A stretch of DNA of 64,000 nucleotides from DASZBR01 sp035943935 (GTDB taxonomy: Bacteria > Pseudomonadota > Gammaproteobacteria > DASZBR01), in the NCBI GenBank assembly GCA_035943935.1, contig DASZBR010000006.1, forward strand, positions 62,001 to 126,000. The letters run 5' to 3'. The translations under genes were made by a program, and so were the position numbers. The notes under the pieces were generated by a model, which saw nothing but the letters and a program-made list of their open reading frames with translations, was not told the DNA's origin and made no database searches. This document shows positions 51,697-60,945 of the stretch, piece after piece. Position 1 is the stretch's first letter. Every line of letters begins with the position of its first letter.

Positions 51697-53758
51697 TTCT
51701 GCATAAAGAGCTTAAATCACACATGCGGCACGTTTCTTCGCCATATTTAGGCTGAACTTTTGCATTGCCGCTTAAAAAATCATCGGCTATTTTTAATAAT
51801 TCTTGTTCCCACAGATTTTTCATATCTTTAACAGCAATTTCTTTTAATTTGCTATTACCCGTTCTCAAATAAGCATAGGCGATATTATCGACAGAAACGG
51901 CGCTTAATATTGCATATAACGGCAATTGGGGTTCATCGAGATAATCACCGCGAATATCATATTGGCTGGTTTTATAGTCTATTATTAGATATTTATTCTC
52001 GGCTATTTTATCTATGCGGTCTATTCTCAATTTTAAGGGGAGTTTGCCGAGATGAGTTTCTAGGGTTTGTTCTGTCGCAATCACCACAAAATCTTCGCGT
52101 TTTTTCTCGAGATCAATCCAATCTAACATTAATTTTTGTAATCTAGCTTTTTCGGCCAGAATAAAAATTTCCTGAGTCGTTTTAGCAAACTTATTTAGGC
52201 TGTTATTAATTAAGCTGTCTATTAAATCACCTAATTTATCTTGAGGATAAGTTATTAATATTTGTTTAGATTGAACGGCTTTCCAGAAATTTTCTAATAC
52301 TTGATGAACTAAATTGCCGCGTTGAAGGGCCGTAAATCCCATTTGCGGTAATTCTTCTTTTTGAGCATTCAGTCTATGTTTTGCAAAAGCTCTAAACGGA
52401 CAGGCGATGTGATCTTTAAATATTTGGCTGCCGCGGTGGTGTAAATGATTGAGATCTACTGGAACGTTTTCGTCAACGGGTGCGACGAATTGTGCTCCTA
52501 CAACTGGCTGCGGCCAGATTAAATTAATCTTTACCTCAGCAATATCTTTTAATATATCAGCGGGAATTAAAGTCTCGTCGCGGTTTTGTTGTGGATAACT
52601 GAAAATAATCTCATCTGCGTTTTTTGTAAAATCACGTGTCTCTGATACCGTATGAGGGAATGGTAGAAAAGGATTGGTTCGAGATTTATTAGGCCAATTT
52701 CTATTGTCCATGCCTGCGACCCATAATTTATCAAACAGCAAACCCTTTGATTCCAGCAAGCTTAATATATGTATATTAGCTGTTTTAGACGCTGTTACTT
52801 GAAAAGGTATTCGGCTGCATAAACTCGATAATTCTGAAAAAGCTTCCTGATAATTTAATTTTTTATTTATAAAGTCATAGTTTTTATAGGTTTTAAATAT
52901 GTCTTTTAATTTTTCAGACAACTGAAATTCTTCGTTATTAAGCGGTCGAGTTCCGGGGAATCCTGAATTATCTAATTGGCGTTGAAAACTTTCTGCCCAT
53001 TCACTCGGGCGCAGTGAAGTAGCTTCAGGTTTTAAGCTGGATAGTGCATCTTGTATAAAGTAGTAGTCTCCGAACTTTTTGACCGCAGACATCGTATAGG
53101 CTTTACGGTCATCTATAATAGTGTTGAAGTAGTACTCCAGCTTATCTCGATGGGTTTCTAAATCAGGTATAACACAAGCTGTTTGTATGGTTTTAGGCTG
53201 AGAACTTGCCCACAAAACCATAGTTTTTAGTTCCATTTCGCTATCAGGAAAGAGCGCTTTTGAGATTTTTTGACTACTACGCTCTAGAGTTATCCGCTCA
53301 CAGTGACCCAGTACTTTTTGTTCCAGTGGGGTAAGGTCAGTGAACCCGACTAAGCCCGTTCTCTCCGGGAGTACTGATTTGGCCATGACCTGACCTAAAT
53401 CCGTGAGATTATTTCTACGGTAGTAGTCCTCTATAAGGAGCGCGATGGATTGAAACAGCTGGGTGTCGTCGTTTTTATTGAAGAGAGGATCGTGAATAGA
53501 GATTCTATGTTGAGTACACACGTGCCAGGCTGACTGTATTAAAGCCGCCAAACCCAGGTATTCCGGGCTATTTTCAGCAATCAGGGTCTTTATGAGCAGC
53601 AGCTGCTGATGAGAATTGAGTAAAGTTTGGGTGGATTGACTCTCCAGAAACGCCTTTTCAAGCCATTGAGAGAGAGAATAAACGGGAATAGACAAATTTA
53701 ATGACGCAGAAAGCCTATGATTTGTCGTCAAAATCAGATCATATCCACTAAAATCCAT
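51665..53758 (-). CDS. RecB-like PD-(D/E)XK nuclease, predicted DNA repair protein
   Basis: A 697-residue protein. The N-terminal part resembles an inactivated helicase-like region (ILTTNHRLSASL, an LSQWLEKAF motif); the C-terminal 260 residues are a RecB/AddB-type nuclease: CPFRAFAKHRL, QRGNLVHQVLENFW, LRIDRIDKI, and YLIIDYKTSQYD with the catalytic Asp-Lys, then a C-terminal CRMCDLSSLC that with the earlier Cys would bind a 4Fe-4S cluster. It matches the 'probable DNA repair protein' group of proteobacteria. The cofactor and partner are not known. Confidence 0.8.
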   Translation of the reverse strand: MDFSGYDLILTTNHRLSASLNLSIPVYSLSQWLEKAFLESQSTQTLLNSHQQLLLIKTLIAENSPEYLGLAALIQSAWHVCTQHRISIHDPLFNKNDDTQLFQSIALLIEDYYRRNNLTDLGQVMAKSVLPERTGLVGFTDLTPLEQKVLGHCERITLERSSQKISKALFPDSEMELKTMVLWASSQPKTIQTACVIPDLETHRDKLEYYFNTIIDDRKAYTMSAVKKFGDYYFIQDALSSLKPEATSLRPSEWAESFQRQLDNSGFPGTRPLNNEEFQLSEKLKDIFKTYKNYDFINKKLNYQEAFSELSSLCSRIPFQVTASKTANIHILSLLESKGLLFDKLWVAGMDNRNWPNKSRTNPFLPFPHTVSETRDFTKNADEIIFSYPQQNRDETLIPADILKDIAEVKINLIWPQPVVGAQFVAPVDENVPVDLNHLHHRGSQIFKDHIACPFRAFAKHRLNAQKEELPQMGFTALQRGNLVHQVLENFWKAVQSKQILITYPQDKLGDLIDSLINNSLNKFAKTTQEIFILAEKARLQKLMLDWIDLEKKREDFVVIATEQTLETHLGKLPLKLRIDRIDKIAENKYLIIDYKTSQYDIRGDYLDEPQLPLYAILSAVSVDNIAYAYLRTGNSKLKEIAVKDMKNLWEQELLKIADDFLSGNAKVQPKYGEETCRMCDLSSLCRIKSSPSAPLL

Positions 53759-54024
53759 GGCTTTCCTCAGGTTTTTAAATCAGGTTGTTTAGAATGCTTT
53801 ATGTTATCTCTAAGATGTTGATATATATAGAGAAAACGGCTGTTGGCTAGTTTTTAGCCACTTTGTTTTAAACCGCTATTTTATCGCGATTTTCATTCCT
53901 TTTTCTGATTTTGTCCACAAAGTTATCCACAGATCTTGTGAATACTTTCAACAGTTGCAGATTGGGAAGCGATTGCGTAGAATGCGGCTCTCAAATTTTT
54001 AATATAACAGGATGAATCTTCCTC
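53759..54024. other. Non-coding region upstream of rplU with DnaA-box-like sites
   Basis: The longest gene-free stretch. It contains an AT-rich block (about 53810-53840) and, within 35 bases, three DnaA-box-like 9-mers: TTGTCCACA (53911-53919), consensus TTATCCACA (53923-53931) and inverted TGTGAATAC (53937-53945). The rplU promoter follows. No ORF was found in it. Confidence 0.55.
53955..53983 (+). promoter_or_regulatory. Promoter of rplU-rpmA-obgE
   Basis: -35 TTGCAG (53955-53960), a 17-base spacer and -10 TAGAAT (53978-53983), 41 bases before the rplU start. The DnaA-box-like sites lie 10 to 44 bases upstream of the -35. Confidence 0.65.
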
Positions 54025-54333
54025 ATGTACGCAGTGATCCAAACCGGTGGTAAACAGTATCGCGTTTCTGAAGGCCAAGTATTAAAGGTCGAAAAATTGG
54101 ACGTCGAAATTGGTAAAACAGTCGAATTTAACAATGTGCTCATGATTTCCAATGATGCTGGCTTAAGAGTTGGCGCGCCTTATGTTGATGGCAGCAAGGT
54201 CATTGCGAATGTGGTGGGTGAAGGCCGACACGACAAAATCAGAATTATTAAGTTCCGTCGCCGTAAACACTATCGTAAGCAACAAGGGCATCGTCAGTAT
54301 TTTACGACGCTCGAAATTAAAAGCATTAGCTAG
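54025..54333 (+). CDS. rplU: 50S ribosomal protein L21
   Basis: A 102-residue protein starting MYAVIQTGGKQYRVSEGQ, with GKTVEFNNVLMI and the RNA-binding FRRRKHYRKQQGHRQYFTTLEI. First gene of rplU-rpmA-obgE, the standard order. Length is normal. Confidence 0.97.
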   Translation: MYAVIQTGGKQYRVSEGQVLKVEKLDVEIGKTVEFNNVLMISNDAGLRVGAPYVDGSKVIANVVGEGRHDKIRIIKFRRRKHYRKQQGHRQYFTTLEIKSIS

Positions 54334-54358
54334 TTATAATTTATTAGGGGTATAGGTC

Positions 54359-54643
54359 ATGGCAACAAAAAAAGCCGGTGGTAGTACACAAAATGGTCGC
54401 GATTCAAATCCTAAGTATTTAGGTGTTAAACGCTTCGGCGGCGAACTCGTTAGAGCGGGCAATATTATCGTTCGTCAACGTGGTACACGTAAACATCCGG
54501 GCAAGCATGTTGGTATGGGCCGTGATCATACATTGTATGCATTGGTTGATGGCCATGTTGAATTCAAAATTAGCGGTGAGTTGAACAAGCAGTACGTTAA
54601 TATTATTCCCGTTTCACCTGAGGTTTCTCCTGTTACAGAATAG
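54359..54643 (+). CDS. rpmA: 50S ribosomal protein L27
   Basis: A 94-residue protein with MATKKAGGSTQNGRDSN, LGVKRFGGELVRAGNIIVRQRGT and HVGMGRDHTLYAL. It sits at the peptidyl transferase centre. It is slightly longer than usual, by a C-terminal hydrophobic extension ending SPVTE. Confidence 0.97.
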   Translation: MATKKAGGSTQNGRDSNPKYLGVKRFGGELVRAGNIIVRQRGTRKHPGKHVGMGRDHTLYALVDGHVEFKISGELNKQYVNIIPVSPEVSPVTE

Positions 54644-54661
54644 TTGTTCTTTGGTGTTCCC

Positions 54662-55693
54662 ATGAAATTCGTTGATGAAGCCACGATTAAAGTCACCGCC
54701 GGAAAAGGCGGTGATGGATCGGCGAGTTTTCGTCGTGAGAAATTTATTCCTTTCGGTGGTCCCAATGGCGGTGATGGTGGCGATGGCGGAAGTGTTTATC
54801 TGATTGCTGATAGCGCCATTAATACACTCGTTGATTTTAGATACCAACGCGAACACAGAGCAAAATCTGGCGAAAAAGGTGGTGGGGCAGAATGTACTGG
54901 AAGAGGCGGAGAAGATTTAATTATTCCCGTGCCTGTTGGAACCTTAGTCTATGACATCGAAACACAAGAATTGTTAGGTGATCTCAAAACAGCGGGCGAA
55001 AAATTATTAGTCGCACGTGGTGGATTTCACGGATTAGGCAATACCAGATTTAAAAGCAGTGTAAACAGAGCACCGAGACAATTTACCAAAGGCAAAATGG
55101 GTGACATACGCAAATTAAAATTAGAATTAAAAGTGTTAGCTGATGTGGGATTATTAGGTTTACCCAATGCGGGAAAATCGACTTTTATTCGATCAGTTTC
55201 AGCGGCAAAACCCAAAGTCGCTGATTATCCATTTACTACGCTATATCCTAATTTAGGTGTCGTTTCAGTTTCTGCTCACAGAAGTTTTGTAATCGCAGAT
55301 ATTCCGGGTTTAATAGAAGGCGCCGCAGAAGGTGCTGGTTTGGGAATACAATTTTTAAAGCATCTTCAACGCACGCATGTGTTATTACATATTGTCGATA
55401 TTGCGCCACAAGACGAGACTGATCCTATTATTTCTGCTAAGCAAATTATTAATGAGCTTAAAAAATTTAACGCTGATTTATTAAAAAAACCGCGTTGGTT
55501 AGTCTTAAATAAAATTGATTTGATGCCAGAAGATGACGCGGCAAAAGAAGCAAAGCGCATTATTAAGGGCTTAGCCTGGAAAGGGCCTGTGTATAAAATT
55601 TCAGCGCTCGCTGGAATTGGAACAAGTGAACTCACAAAAGATCTCATGGACTTTATTGAAAAAAACCGCGAAGAGAATGCTATACTGCAATAA
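54662..55693 (+). CDS. obgE: Obg GTPase
   Basis: Ribosome-assembly GTPase of 343 residues. The N-terminal glycine-rich Obg fold (AGKGGDGSASFRREKFIPFGGPNGGDGGDGG) spans about 158 residues; the G domain has GLPNAGKSTFI, a YPFTTLYPNLG switch region, DIPGLIEGA and LNKIDLM. The start at 54662 follows rpmA by 18 bases. Confidence 0.96.
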   Translation: MKFVDEATIKVTAGKGGDGSASFRREKFIPFGGPNGGDGGDGGSVYLIADSAINTLVDFRYQREHRAKSGEKGGGAECTGRGGEDLIIPVPVGTLVYDIETQELLGDLKTAGEKLLVARGGFHGLGNTRFKSSVNRAPRQFTKGKMGDIRKLKLELKVLADVGLLGLPNAGKSTFIRSVSAAKPKVADYPFTTLYPNLGVVSVSAHRSFVIADIPGLIEGAAEGAGLGIQFLKHLQRTHVLLHIVDIAPQDETDPIISAKQIINELKKFNADLLKKPRWLVLNKIDLMPEDDAAKEAKRIIKGLAWKGPVYKISALAGIGTSELTKDLMDFIEKNREENAILQ

Positions 55694-55744
55694 ATTTAGC
55701 GCGTCATAAAATTGCGTATGTGAAATCGGTAAAAAGGATCGTGT

Positions 55745-57640
55745 GTGTTTCGACATAAATTCATTGCCATTATATTTTCCCTTATTACCCTCATTTTATT
55801 TCCGATTGTGCTATTGGCGTATAATCCCGTGCAAGCTCGCTCAGCCTTTTTGGCCGCGCTGTCTGATCTTCAACACCATAATCAAGCGGGTTTCTTGGCG
55901 ATCACAGAAAATCTTCGGGATTATCCGCTGTATCCTTATCTCTTATATTCTGATCTGACCCTTCATATGGATGTTGCGTCACCTGAACAATTGCAGGGAT
56001 TTTTAGAGGCTTATCATGACACGCCACTTGCCGATCATTTACGCCATTTGTGGTTAACGCAGTTAGCTGCACGTCATCAATGGCGATTATTCATTGCGAT
56101 TTATCAACCGACTAAATTAGTGGGATTGCAGTGCGCAAATCGAGAAGCACTCTGGGAAACGGGGCAGCAACAACAAGCGTTACAAGATTTCGATAAAATT
56201 TTAGGCAAAAACACGTCGCTACCGGATGCGTGTTTGTTTGTGTTCGCACAGGCGTTACATCAAGGCAATATCGCAAAAAATTTATTGTGGGATCGTATTG
56301 AACTTGCTTTTAAAAATCATAATCCCGCGTTAGCAGAGCAGCTCGCAGATTTATTACCGAAAAAGGACAGAGCTTTATTTAAGCTTTGGGAAAAAGTGTA
56401 CAACAATCCAAAATTAATTTTAAAAATACCTGGATTGACGAGTCCGATTGCCTTAACGGGTTTACAGCGATTCAGCGAAGAAAATCCCCATCAAAGCGCA
56501 TTGGCATGGGATGCGGTAATTAAAAAAAATAATTTCGATACGGATACGCAGCAACAAGCCTTAAAAATTGTCGCACTGGCATTGGCGCATGCGCATGATC
56601 CTTCTGCGTCAGCTTGGCTTATCAGTGTTCCCGTAAAATATACCGATGCAGCCGTTCGAGCATGGCGAATTCGTGCAGCGCTGTATAGTCAAAATTGGCC
56701 ATTAGTCCAAGCGAGTATTACCACATTACCACCGGATGAACAGAAATTGTCACAATGGCGATATTGGTTAGCACGTTCAATGGCCGCACAAGATAATGTT
56801 TCACAAGCACAAAATATTTACCGTGATTTATCGTTGCATGGCGATTTTTACGGTCAATTAGCGAGTGTTCAATTAAATGAACAACCGTTAATGGCTATTG
56901 CGGATTTAAAAGTGGACTCTGCGCAAATTGCTGCCATAGCAACCATTCCCGCGATGCAGCGATCCTATGAGTTATATCAATTAAAATGGCTACCAGAAGC
57001 CACGCAAGAATGGCAATGGGCTATTCAGCATATGCCTGAAGAAGATTACTTAGCCGCCGCAGAATTAGCGATTCAATGGGGATGGTTTGAACGTGCAATT
57101 GATACCGTTAATTTAATCAGTGATGGTTCAAATATTCCGCTGCGATTTCCGTTGGCGTATCGTGATCCTATTTTTAGTTCAGCCTTGAAAAATAATTTAG
57201 ATCCGGCGTGGGTATTTGCCTTAGTGCGACAAGAAAGTTTATTTATGCCTGAAGTAAAATCCAGCGCGGGTGCCTTAGGATTGATGCAATTAATGCCTAA
57301 TACTGCGCTGTTAGTTGCCAATAGCATTCATATGCCGTTTACACAATCCAATTTATTAAATCCCCAGATGAATCTTGATTTAGGCAGTGTTTATTTGAAA
57401 CAAATGCTGGGTGGTTTTAAAAATAATATGATCCTGGCAACAGCTGCCTATAACGCAGGCCCAGGAAACGTCAAAAAATGGATTCTGAAAGTGGGTATGC
57501 CCGCTGATATTTGGATTGAAACTATCCCGTTTCATGAGACGCGCGATTATGTCAAAAATATTATGGGCTCCATGACATTTTATGAAAAAGAATTAACGCT
57601 GCCTGAAACTTTAACGACCCGCATGAGGAATCCCATATGA
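55745..57640 (+). CDS. slt: Soluble lytic murein transglycosylase
   Basis: Periplasmic 631-residue enzyme that cleaves the MurNAc-GlcNAc bond. It has a GTG start, a signal peptide ending near AYNPVQA, an alpha-superhelical U-domain with repeated helices, and a C-terminal lysozyme-like domain: catalytic Glu in RQESLF, then SSAGALGLMQLMPNTA, and ATAAYNAGPGNVKKW. The length is typical of Slt70. Its stop overlaps the wrbA ATG by 4 bases. Confidence 0.92.
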   Translation: MFRHKFIAIIFSLITLILFPIVLLAYNPVQARSAFLAALSDLQHHNQAGFLAITENLRDYPLYPYLLYSDLTLHMDVASPEQLQGFLEAYHDTPLADHLRHLWLTQLAARHQWRLFIAIYQPTKLVGLQCANREALWETGQQQQALQDFDKILGKNTSLPDACLFVFAQALHQGNIAKNLLWDRIELAFKNHNPALAEQLADLLPKKDRALFKLWEKVYNNPKLILKIPGLTSPIALTGLQRFSEENPHQSALAWDAVIKKNNFDTDTQQQALKIVALALAHAHDPSASAWLISVPVKYTDAAVRAWRIRAALYSQNWPLVQASITTLPPDEQKLSQWRYWLARSMAAQDNVSQAQNIYRDLSLHGDFYGQLASVQLNEQPLMAIADLKVDSAQIAAIATIPAMQRSYELYQLKWLPEATQEWQWAIQHMPEEDYLAAAELAIQWGWFERAIDTVNLISDGSNIPLRFPLAYRDPIFSSALKNNLDPAWVFALVRQESLFMPEVKSSAGALGLMQLMPNTALLVANSIHMPFTQSNLLNPQMNLDLGSVYLKQMLGGFKNNMILATAAYNAGPGNVKKWILKVGMPADIWIETIPFHETRDYVKNIMGSMTFYEKELTLPETLTTRMRNPI

Positions 57641-58227
57641 GTAAAATCTTAGTGCTGTATTACAGTCGTTACGGTGCAGTCGCTGAAATGGCAAATTGTG
57701 TGGCACGCGGCGTAAATGAAAATAAAAAAATGGAGGCGGTTATTCGAACCGTCCCACCCGTTGCTCCCGTGACTAAAATAGCTGAGCCGTCAGTACCTCC
57801 CGAGGGAGCGCCCTATGTGACATTAGACGATCTTAAAAACTGCTCTGGATTAATATTGGGCAGCCCTACGCGATTTGGAAATATGGCCGCGCCATTAAAA
57901 TATTTTTTGGACTCAACAGCGGAATTATGGATGTCAGGTGCGCTTGTCAATAAACCGGCCGGTGTATTTACGTCTACAGCAAGTATGCACGGCGGACAAG
58001 AAACAACATTGCTGAGCATGATGATGCCCTTAATACATCACGGCATGATTATGGTAGGCATTCCGTATACTGAAAAAGAATTAACGACAACGAAAGAGGG
58101 TGGCACGCCGTATGGTGCAAGTCATCTCGCGGGACCTGACAGTAAATATCCGATTTCTGAAACAGAAAAAAACTTATGCAGAATACTGGGAAAACGTGTG
58201 GCTGATATTGCTGAGAAACTCCTATGA
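57637..58227 (+). CDS. wrbA: NAD(P)H:quinone oxidoreductase WrbA
   Basis: Tetrameric flavodoxin-like FMN protein of 196 residues: YYSRYGAVAEMANCVARGV for phosphate binding, GSPTRFGNMAAPLKYFLD, and FTSTASMHGGQETTLLS, with GTPYGASHLAGPD near the end. It reduces quinones by two electrons. It overlaps both neighbours by 4 bases. Confidence 0.94.
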   Translation: MSKILVLYYSRYGAVAEMANCVARGVNENKKMEAVIRTVPPVAPVTKIAEPSVPPEGAPYVTLDDLKNCSGLILGSPTRFGNMAAPLKYFLDSTAELWMSGALVNKPAGVFTSTASMHGGQETTLLSMMMPLIHHGMIMVGIPYTEKELTTTKEGGTPYGASHLAGPDSKYPISETEKNLCRILGKRVADIAEKLL

Positions 58228-58547
58228 TTTTTACTCTGGACCATTTGACCTTAAACGTTGAGCAAGTGTCTACGCCAGTTGCAATGGAACAAGGGTTATC
58301 GGGACGAAAGTCCCTCGCAAATAATGAAGGCATGTTATTTGTATTTCCAAAAGAGGGTTTCTATCCTTTTTGGATGAAAAGCATGTTATTTCCCATCGAT
58401 ATTATTTGGCTCGATAAAAATTATAAAGTAGTGTATGTCAAAGAAAATGCGCAGCCGTGTACTCAATTTGATTGTCCGATGATTACGCCAGATAAACCAG
58501 CGCAATATGTGCTAGAGGCGGCTCCGGGAACGTTCAAGCGATTGTAA
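58224..58547 (+). CDS. DUF192 family protein
   Basis: A 107-residue protein with the DUF192 pattern: MEQGLSGRKSLANNEGMLFVFPKEGFYPFWMKSMLFPIDIIWLD and KPAQYVLEAAPG. The function of the family is unknown. No signal peptide, although many relatives are exported. The 3' end overlaps the ferredoxin gene by 36 bases on the opposite strand. Confidence 0.88.
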   Translation: MIFTLDHLTLNVEQVSTPVAMEQGLSGRKSLANNEGMLFVFPKEGFYPFWMKSMLFPIDIIWLDKNYKVVYVKENAQPCTQFDCPMITPDKPAQYVLEAAPGTFKRL

Positions 58548-58853
58548 TAATTTTTGTTTTTTTGTCTCGGTATTTTCGGGGGATTGTGCAAAAGTTTTTT
58601 CGAGTCTCTCTCGATGTTGTTTTCGACGAATTTTTATTTTTTCTGAATCATACAGCTGTTCAGGAATTTCAATTATTTTAATGCAATCCACAGGGCAGGG
58701 TGCTACACACAATTCACAACCGGTACATTCAGTTTCTAATACGGTATGCATTTGTTTGTTCGCGCCGATGATGGCATCGAAGGGGCAAAATTGAAGACAT
58801 TTTGTGCAGCCGATGCATTCTGATTCTGTGATAATGGCTAATTTAAATGTCAT
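58512..58853 (-). CDS. RnfB-like 2[4Fe-4S] ferredoxin
   Basis: A 113-residue protein with two CxxCxxCxxxCP clusters: Cys13/16/19/23 and Cys43/46/49/53, joined by a linker as in the ferredoxin part of RnfB/RsxB. The C-terminal 50 residues are highly basic and helical. The N-terminal membrane anchor and Fe-S domain of full-length RnfB are absent, and no other rnf gene is in the window. It abuts metG on the same strand. Confidence 0.85.
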   Translation of the reverse strand: MTFKLAIITESECIGCTKCLQFCPFDAIIGANKQMHTVLETECTGCELCVAPCPVDCIKIIEIPEQLYDSEKIKIRRKQHRERLEKTFAQSPENTETKKQKLLQSLERSRSRL

Positions 58854-60881
58854 TTATTTTACGCGCATACCCGGCTGCGCACCCTCGTGTGGTTCTAAAA
58901 TCCATAAATCTTTTCCTCCCGGACCTGCTGCTAACACCATGCCTTCGGAAACGCCAAAGCGCATTTTGCGGGGTGCAAGATTGGCAACCATAACTGTATA
59001 TTTGCCGATTAAATTTTCTGGTTCATAGGCTGACTTAATTCCCGCAAAGACTTGTCTTTTTTCTAAGCCAATATCTAGCGTCAGTTTTAATAATTTTTCC
59101 GCGCCTTCAACCGGTTCTGCATGGATAATTTTTGCGATGCGCAAATCTATTTTGGCAAAATCTTCGATATTGATTTCAGGAAATATCGGATCAAAATTTG
59201 TATTTGCTTCTGTCGTCATAGATGCCTCTTTGGGTGATGCATTTCTCAATGCAGTAATTTGCTCAGGCGTAATGCGTTGTAATAAGGGTATAAATGTTTT
59301 GATGGTGTGTTTAATCAACGGTGAAGTACTGATCTGCCAATCTATATCGGGAATATTCATAAACATTTCTACATTCTTTGCCGTTTCAGGAAGAATGGGT
59401 TTCAGATAAGTCATTAATAATAAAAATAAATTTAAGCCTGCACTGCAAATCTCTTGAACTTGTTTCTCATGCCCAGGTTGCTTTAATAATGCCCAGGGTT
59501 TTTGTTCATCAATATATTGGTTCGCACGATCCGCTAACGCCATGATTTCTCTGACGGCTTTACTGTATTCGCGAGATTCATAATATTGGGCGATTAATTT
59601 ACCCTGTTTAACAAAGTCGTCAAATAATTCAGGAATAATACAGTCATCTGACAATGCATTATCAAAATGCTTATTAATAAACATGGCGCAACGGCTGGCG
59701 ATGTTGACAACTTTACCGACCAAATCACTGTTAATGCGCTGCATGAAATCTTCAAGATTTAAATCAATATCTTCAAGTCGATCACTTAATTTAGCGGCAT
59801 AATAATATCTCAGATATTCTGGATTGAGTTGTTTTAGATAATCATTGGCCTCGATAAAAGTCCCTCGTGATTTAGACATCTTTTGGCCATCAACCGTCAG
59901 AAAGCCATGAATAAATACGGAGGTGGGTGTGCGAAATTCTGCGCCCATTAACATTGCTGGCCAAAATAACGTGTGAAAATACATGACGTCTTTGCCAATA
60001 AAATGATATAGCTCCGCTTTACTGTCGGGTTTCCAGTAATCGGCAAAATTAATATTTTTTGTTTTTTGTGCATCACATAATTGTTTAAAAATGGCAATAT
60101 AACCAATAGGCGCATCGAGCCACACATAAAAATATTTATTTTCTTCACCCGGAATTTTAAATCCAAAATAAGGCGCATCGCGAGAAATGTCCCAGGGCTG
60201 TAATCCTACGGAAAACCATTCGTTTAATTTATTCATGACTTCAGGCTGTAAGGATTCTGCATCCATCCATTTGTCTAATTTTTCGCTAAATTTAGGTAAA
60301 TCAAAAAAATAATGTTCTGTTTTTTTAATAATAGGTTTTGTATTGGATAAAGCAGAAAGCGGATCAATTAAGTCCATGGGCGAGTAAGTGGAGCCGCAAG
60401 ACTCACATCCATCACCGTATTGATCTTTACTTTTACATTTAGGACATGTGCCTTTAATAAAACGGTCTGGGAGAAAAATATTTTTTTCAGTATCGAAATA
60501 TTGCTCGATTTCTTTTTTAAATATAGCCTCATGATCGCTGAGTTTTTTATAAATCAATTCGACAAAACGCTGATTTTCTGTCGAGTGGGTCGTGCCATAC
60601 ATATCCAGATTAACGTGAAAAGCAGCATAGTCTTTTTTGCGTTGTTCATGGATTTCTTGAATATAGTCTTCAGGCTTTTTATGAAGCTTTTCAGCACTGA
60701 GCATAATGGGCGTGCCATGCGCATCATCGCCTGAGATAAAATAGCAGGTATTTTTCTGATTTTTTTGAAAACGCACCCAGATGTCCGCCTGGATGGCTTC
60801 GACGAGGTGGCCCAAATGGAGTTGCCCATTGGCATAGGGGAGGGCCATTGTCACTAACATTGTTCGAGAGGTCGTTTTCAT
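58854..60881 (-). CDS. metG: Methionyl-tRNA synthetase
   Basis: Class I synthetase of 675 residues. Seen: ALPYANGQLHLGHLVE (HIGH), zinc cysteines CPKCKSKDQYGDGCESCG, KMSKSRGTF, and a C-terminal EMAP-type tRNA-binding domain (FAKIDLRIAKIIHAEPVEGAEKLL, GIKSAYEPENLIG) for dimerisation. Length matches E. coli MetG. Divergent from typA by 64 bases. Confidence 0.97.
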   Translation of the reverse strand: MKTTSRTMLVTMALPYANGQLHLGHLVEAIQADIWVRFQKNQKNTCYFISGDDAHGTPIMLSAEKLHKKPEDYIQEIHEQRKKDYAAFHVNLDMYGTTHSTENQRFVELIYKKLSDHEAIFKKEIEQYFDTEKNIFLPDRFIKGTCPKCKSKDQYGDGCESCGSTYSPMDLIDPLSALSNTKPIIKKTEHYFFDLPKFSEKLDKWMDAESLQPEVMNKLNEWFSVGLQPWDISRDAPYFGFKIPGEENKYFYVWLDAPIGYIAIFKQLCDAQKTKNINFADYWKPDSKAELYHFIGKDVMYFHTLFWPAMLMGAEFRTPTSVFIHGFLTVDGQKMSKSRGTFIEANDYLKQLNPEYLRYYYAAKLSDRLEDIDLNLEDFMQRINSDLVGKVVNIASRCAMFINKHFDNALSDDCIIPELFDDFVKQGKLIAQYYESREYSKAVREIMALADRANQYIDEQKPWALLKQPGHEKQVQEICSAGLNLFLLLMTYLKPILPETAKNVEMFMNIPDIDWQISTSPLIKHTIKTFIPLLQRITPEQITALRNASPKEASMTTEANTNFDPIFPEINIEDFAKIDLRIAKIIHAEPVEGAEKLLKLTLDIGLEKRQVFAGIKSAYEPENLIGKYTVMVANLAPRKMRFGVSEGMVLAAGPGGKDLWILEPHEGAQPGMRVK

Positions 60882-60945
60882 GTGTTACAATAGTTCCCTT
60901 TTATACGCGCTAAATCGCTCAAGTCCCAAAGGATAGATTATCATC

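Noticed and set aside
53759..54024. Chromosomal replication origin
   Set aside because: Only three DnaA-box-like sites, with none of the usual origin-flanking genes (dnaA, dnaN, gidA) nearby; kept only as a possible DnaA-binding site.
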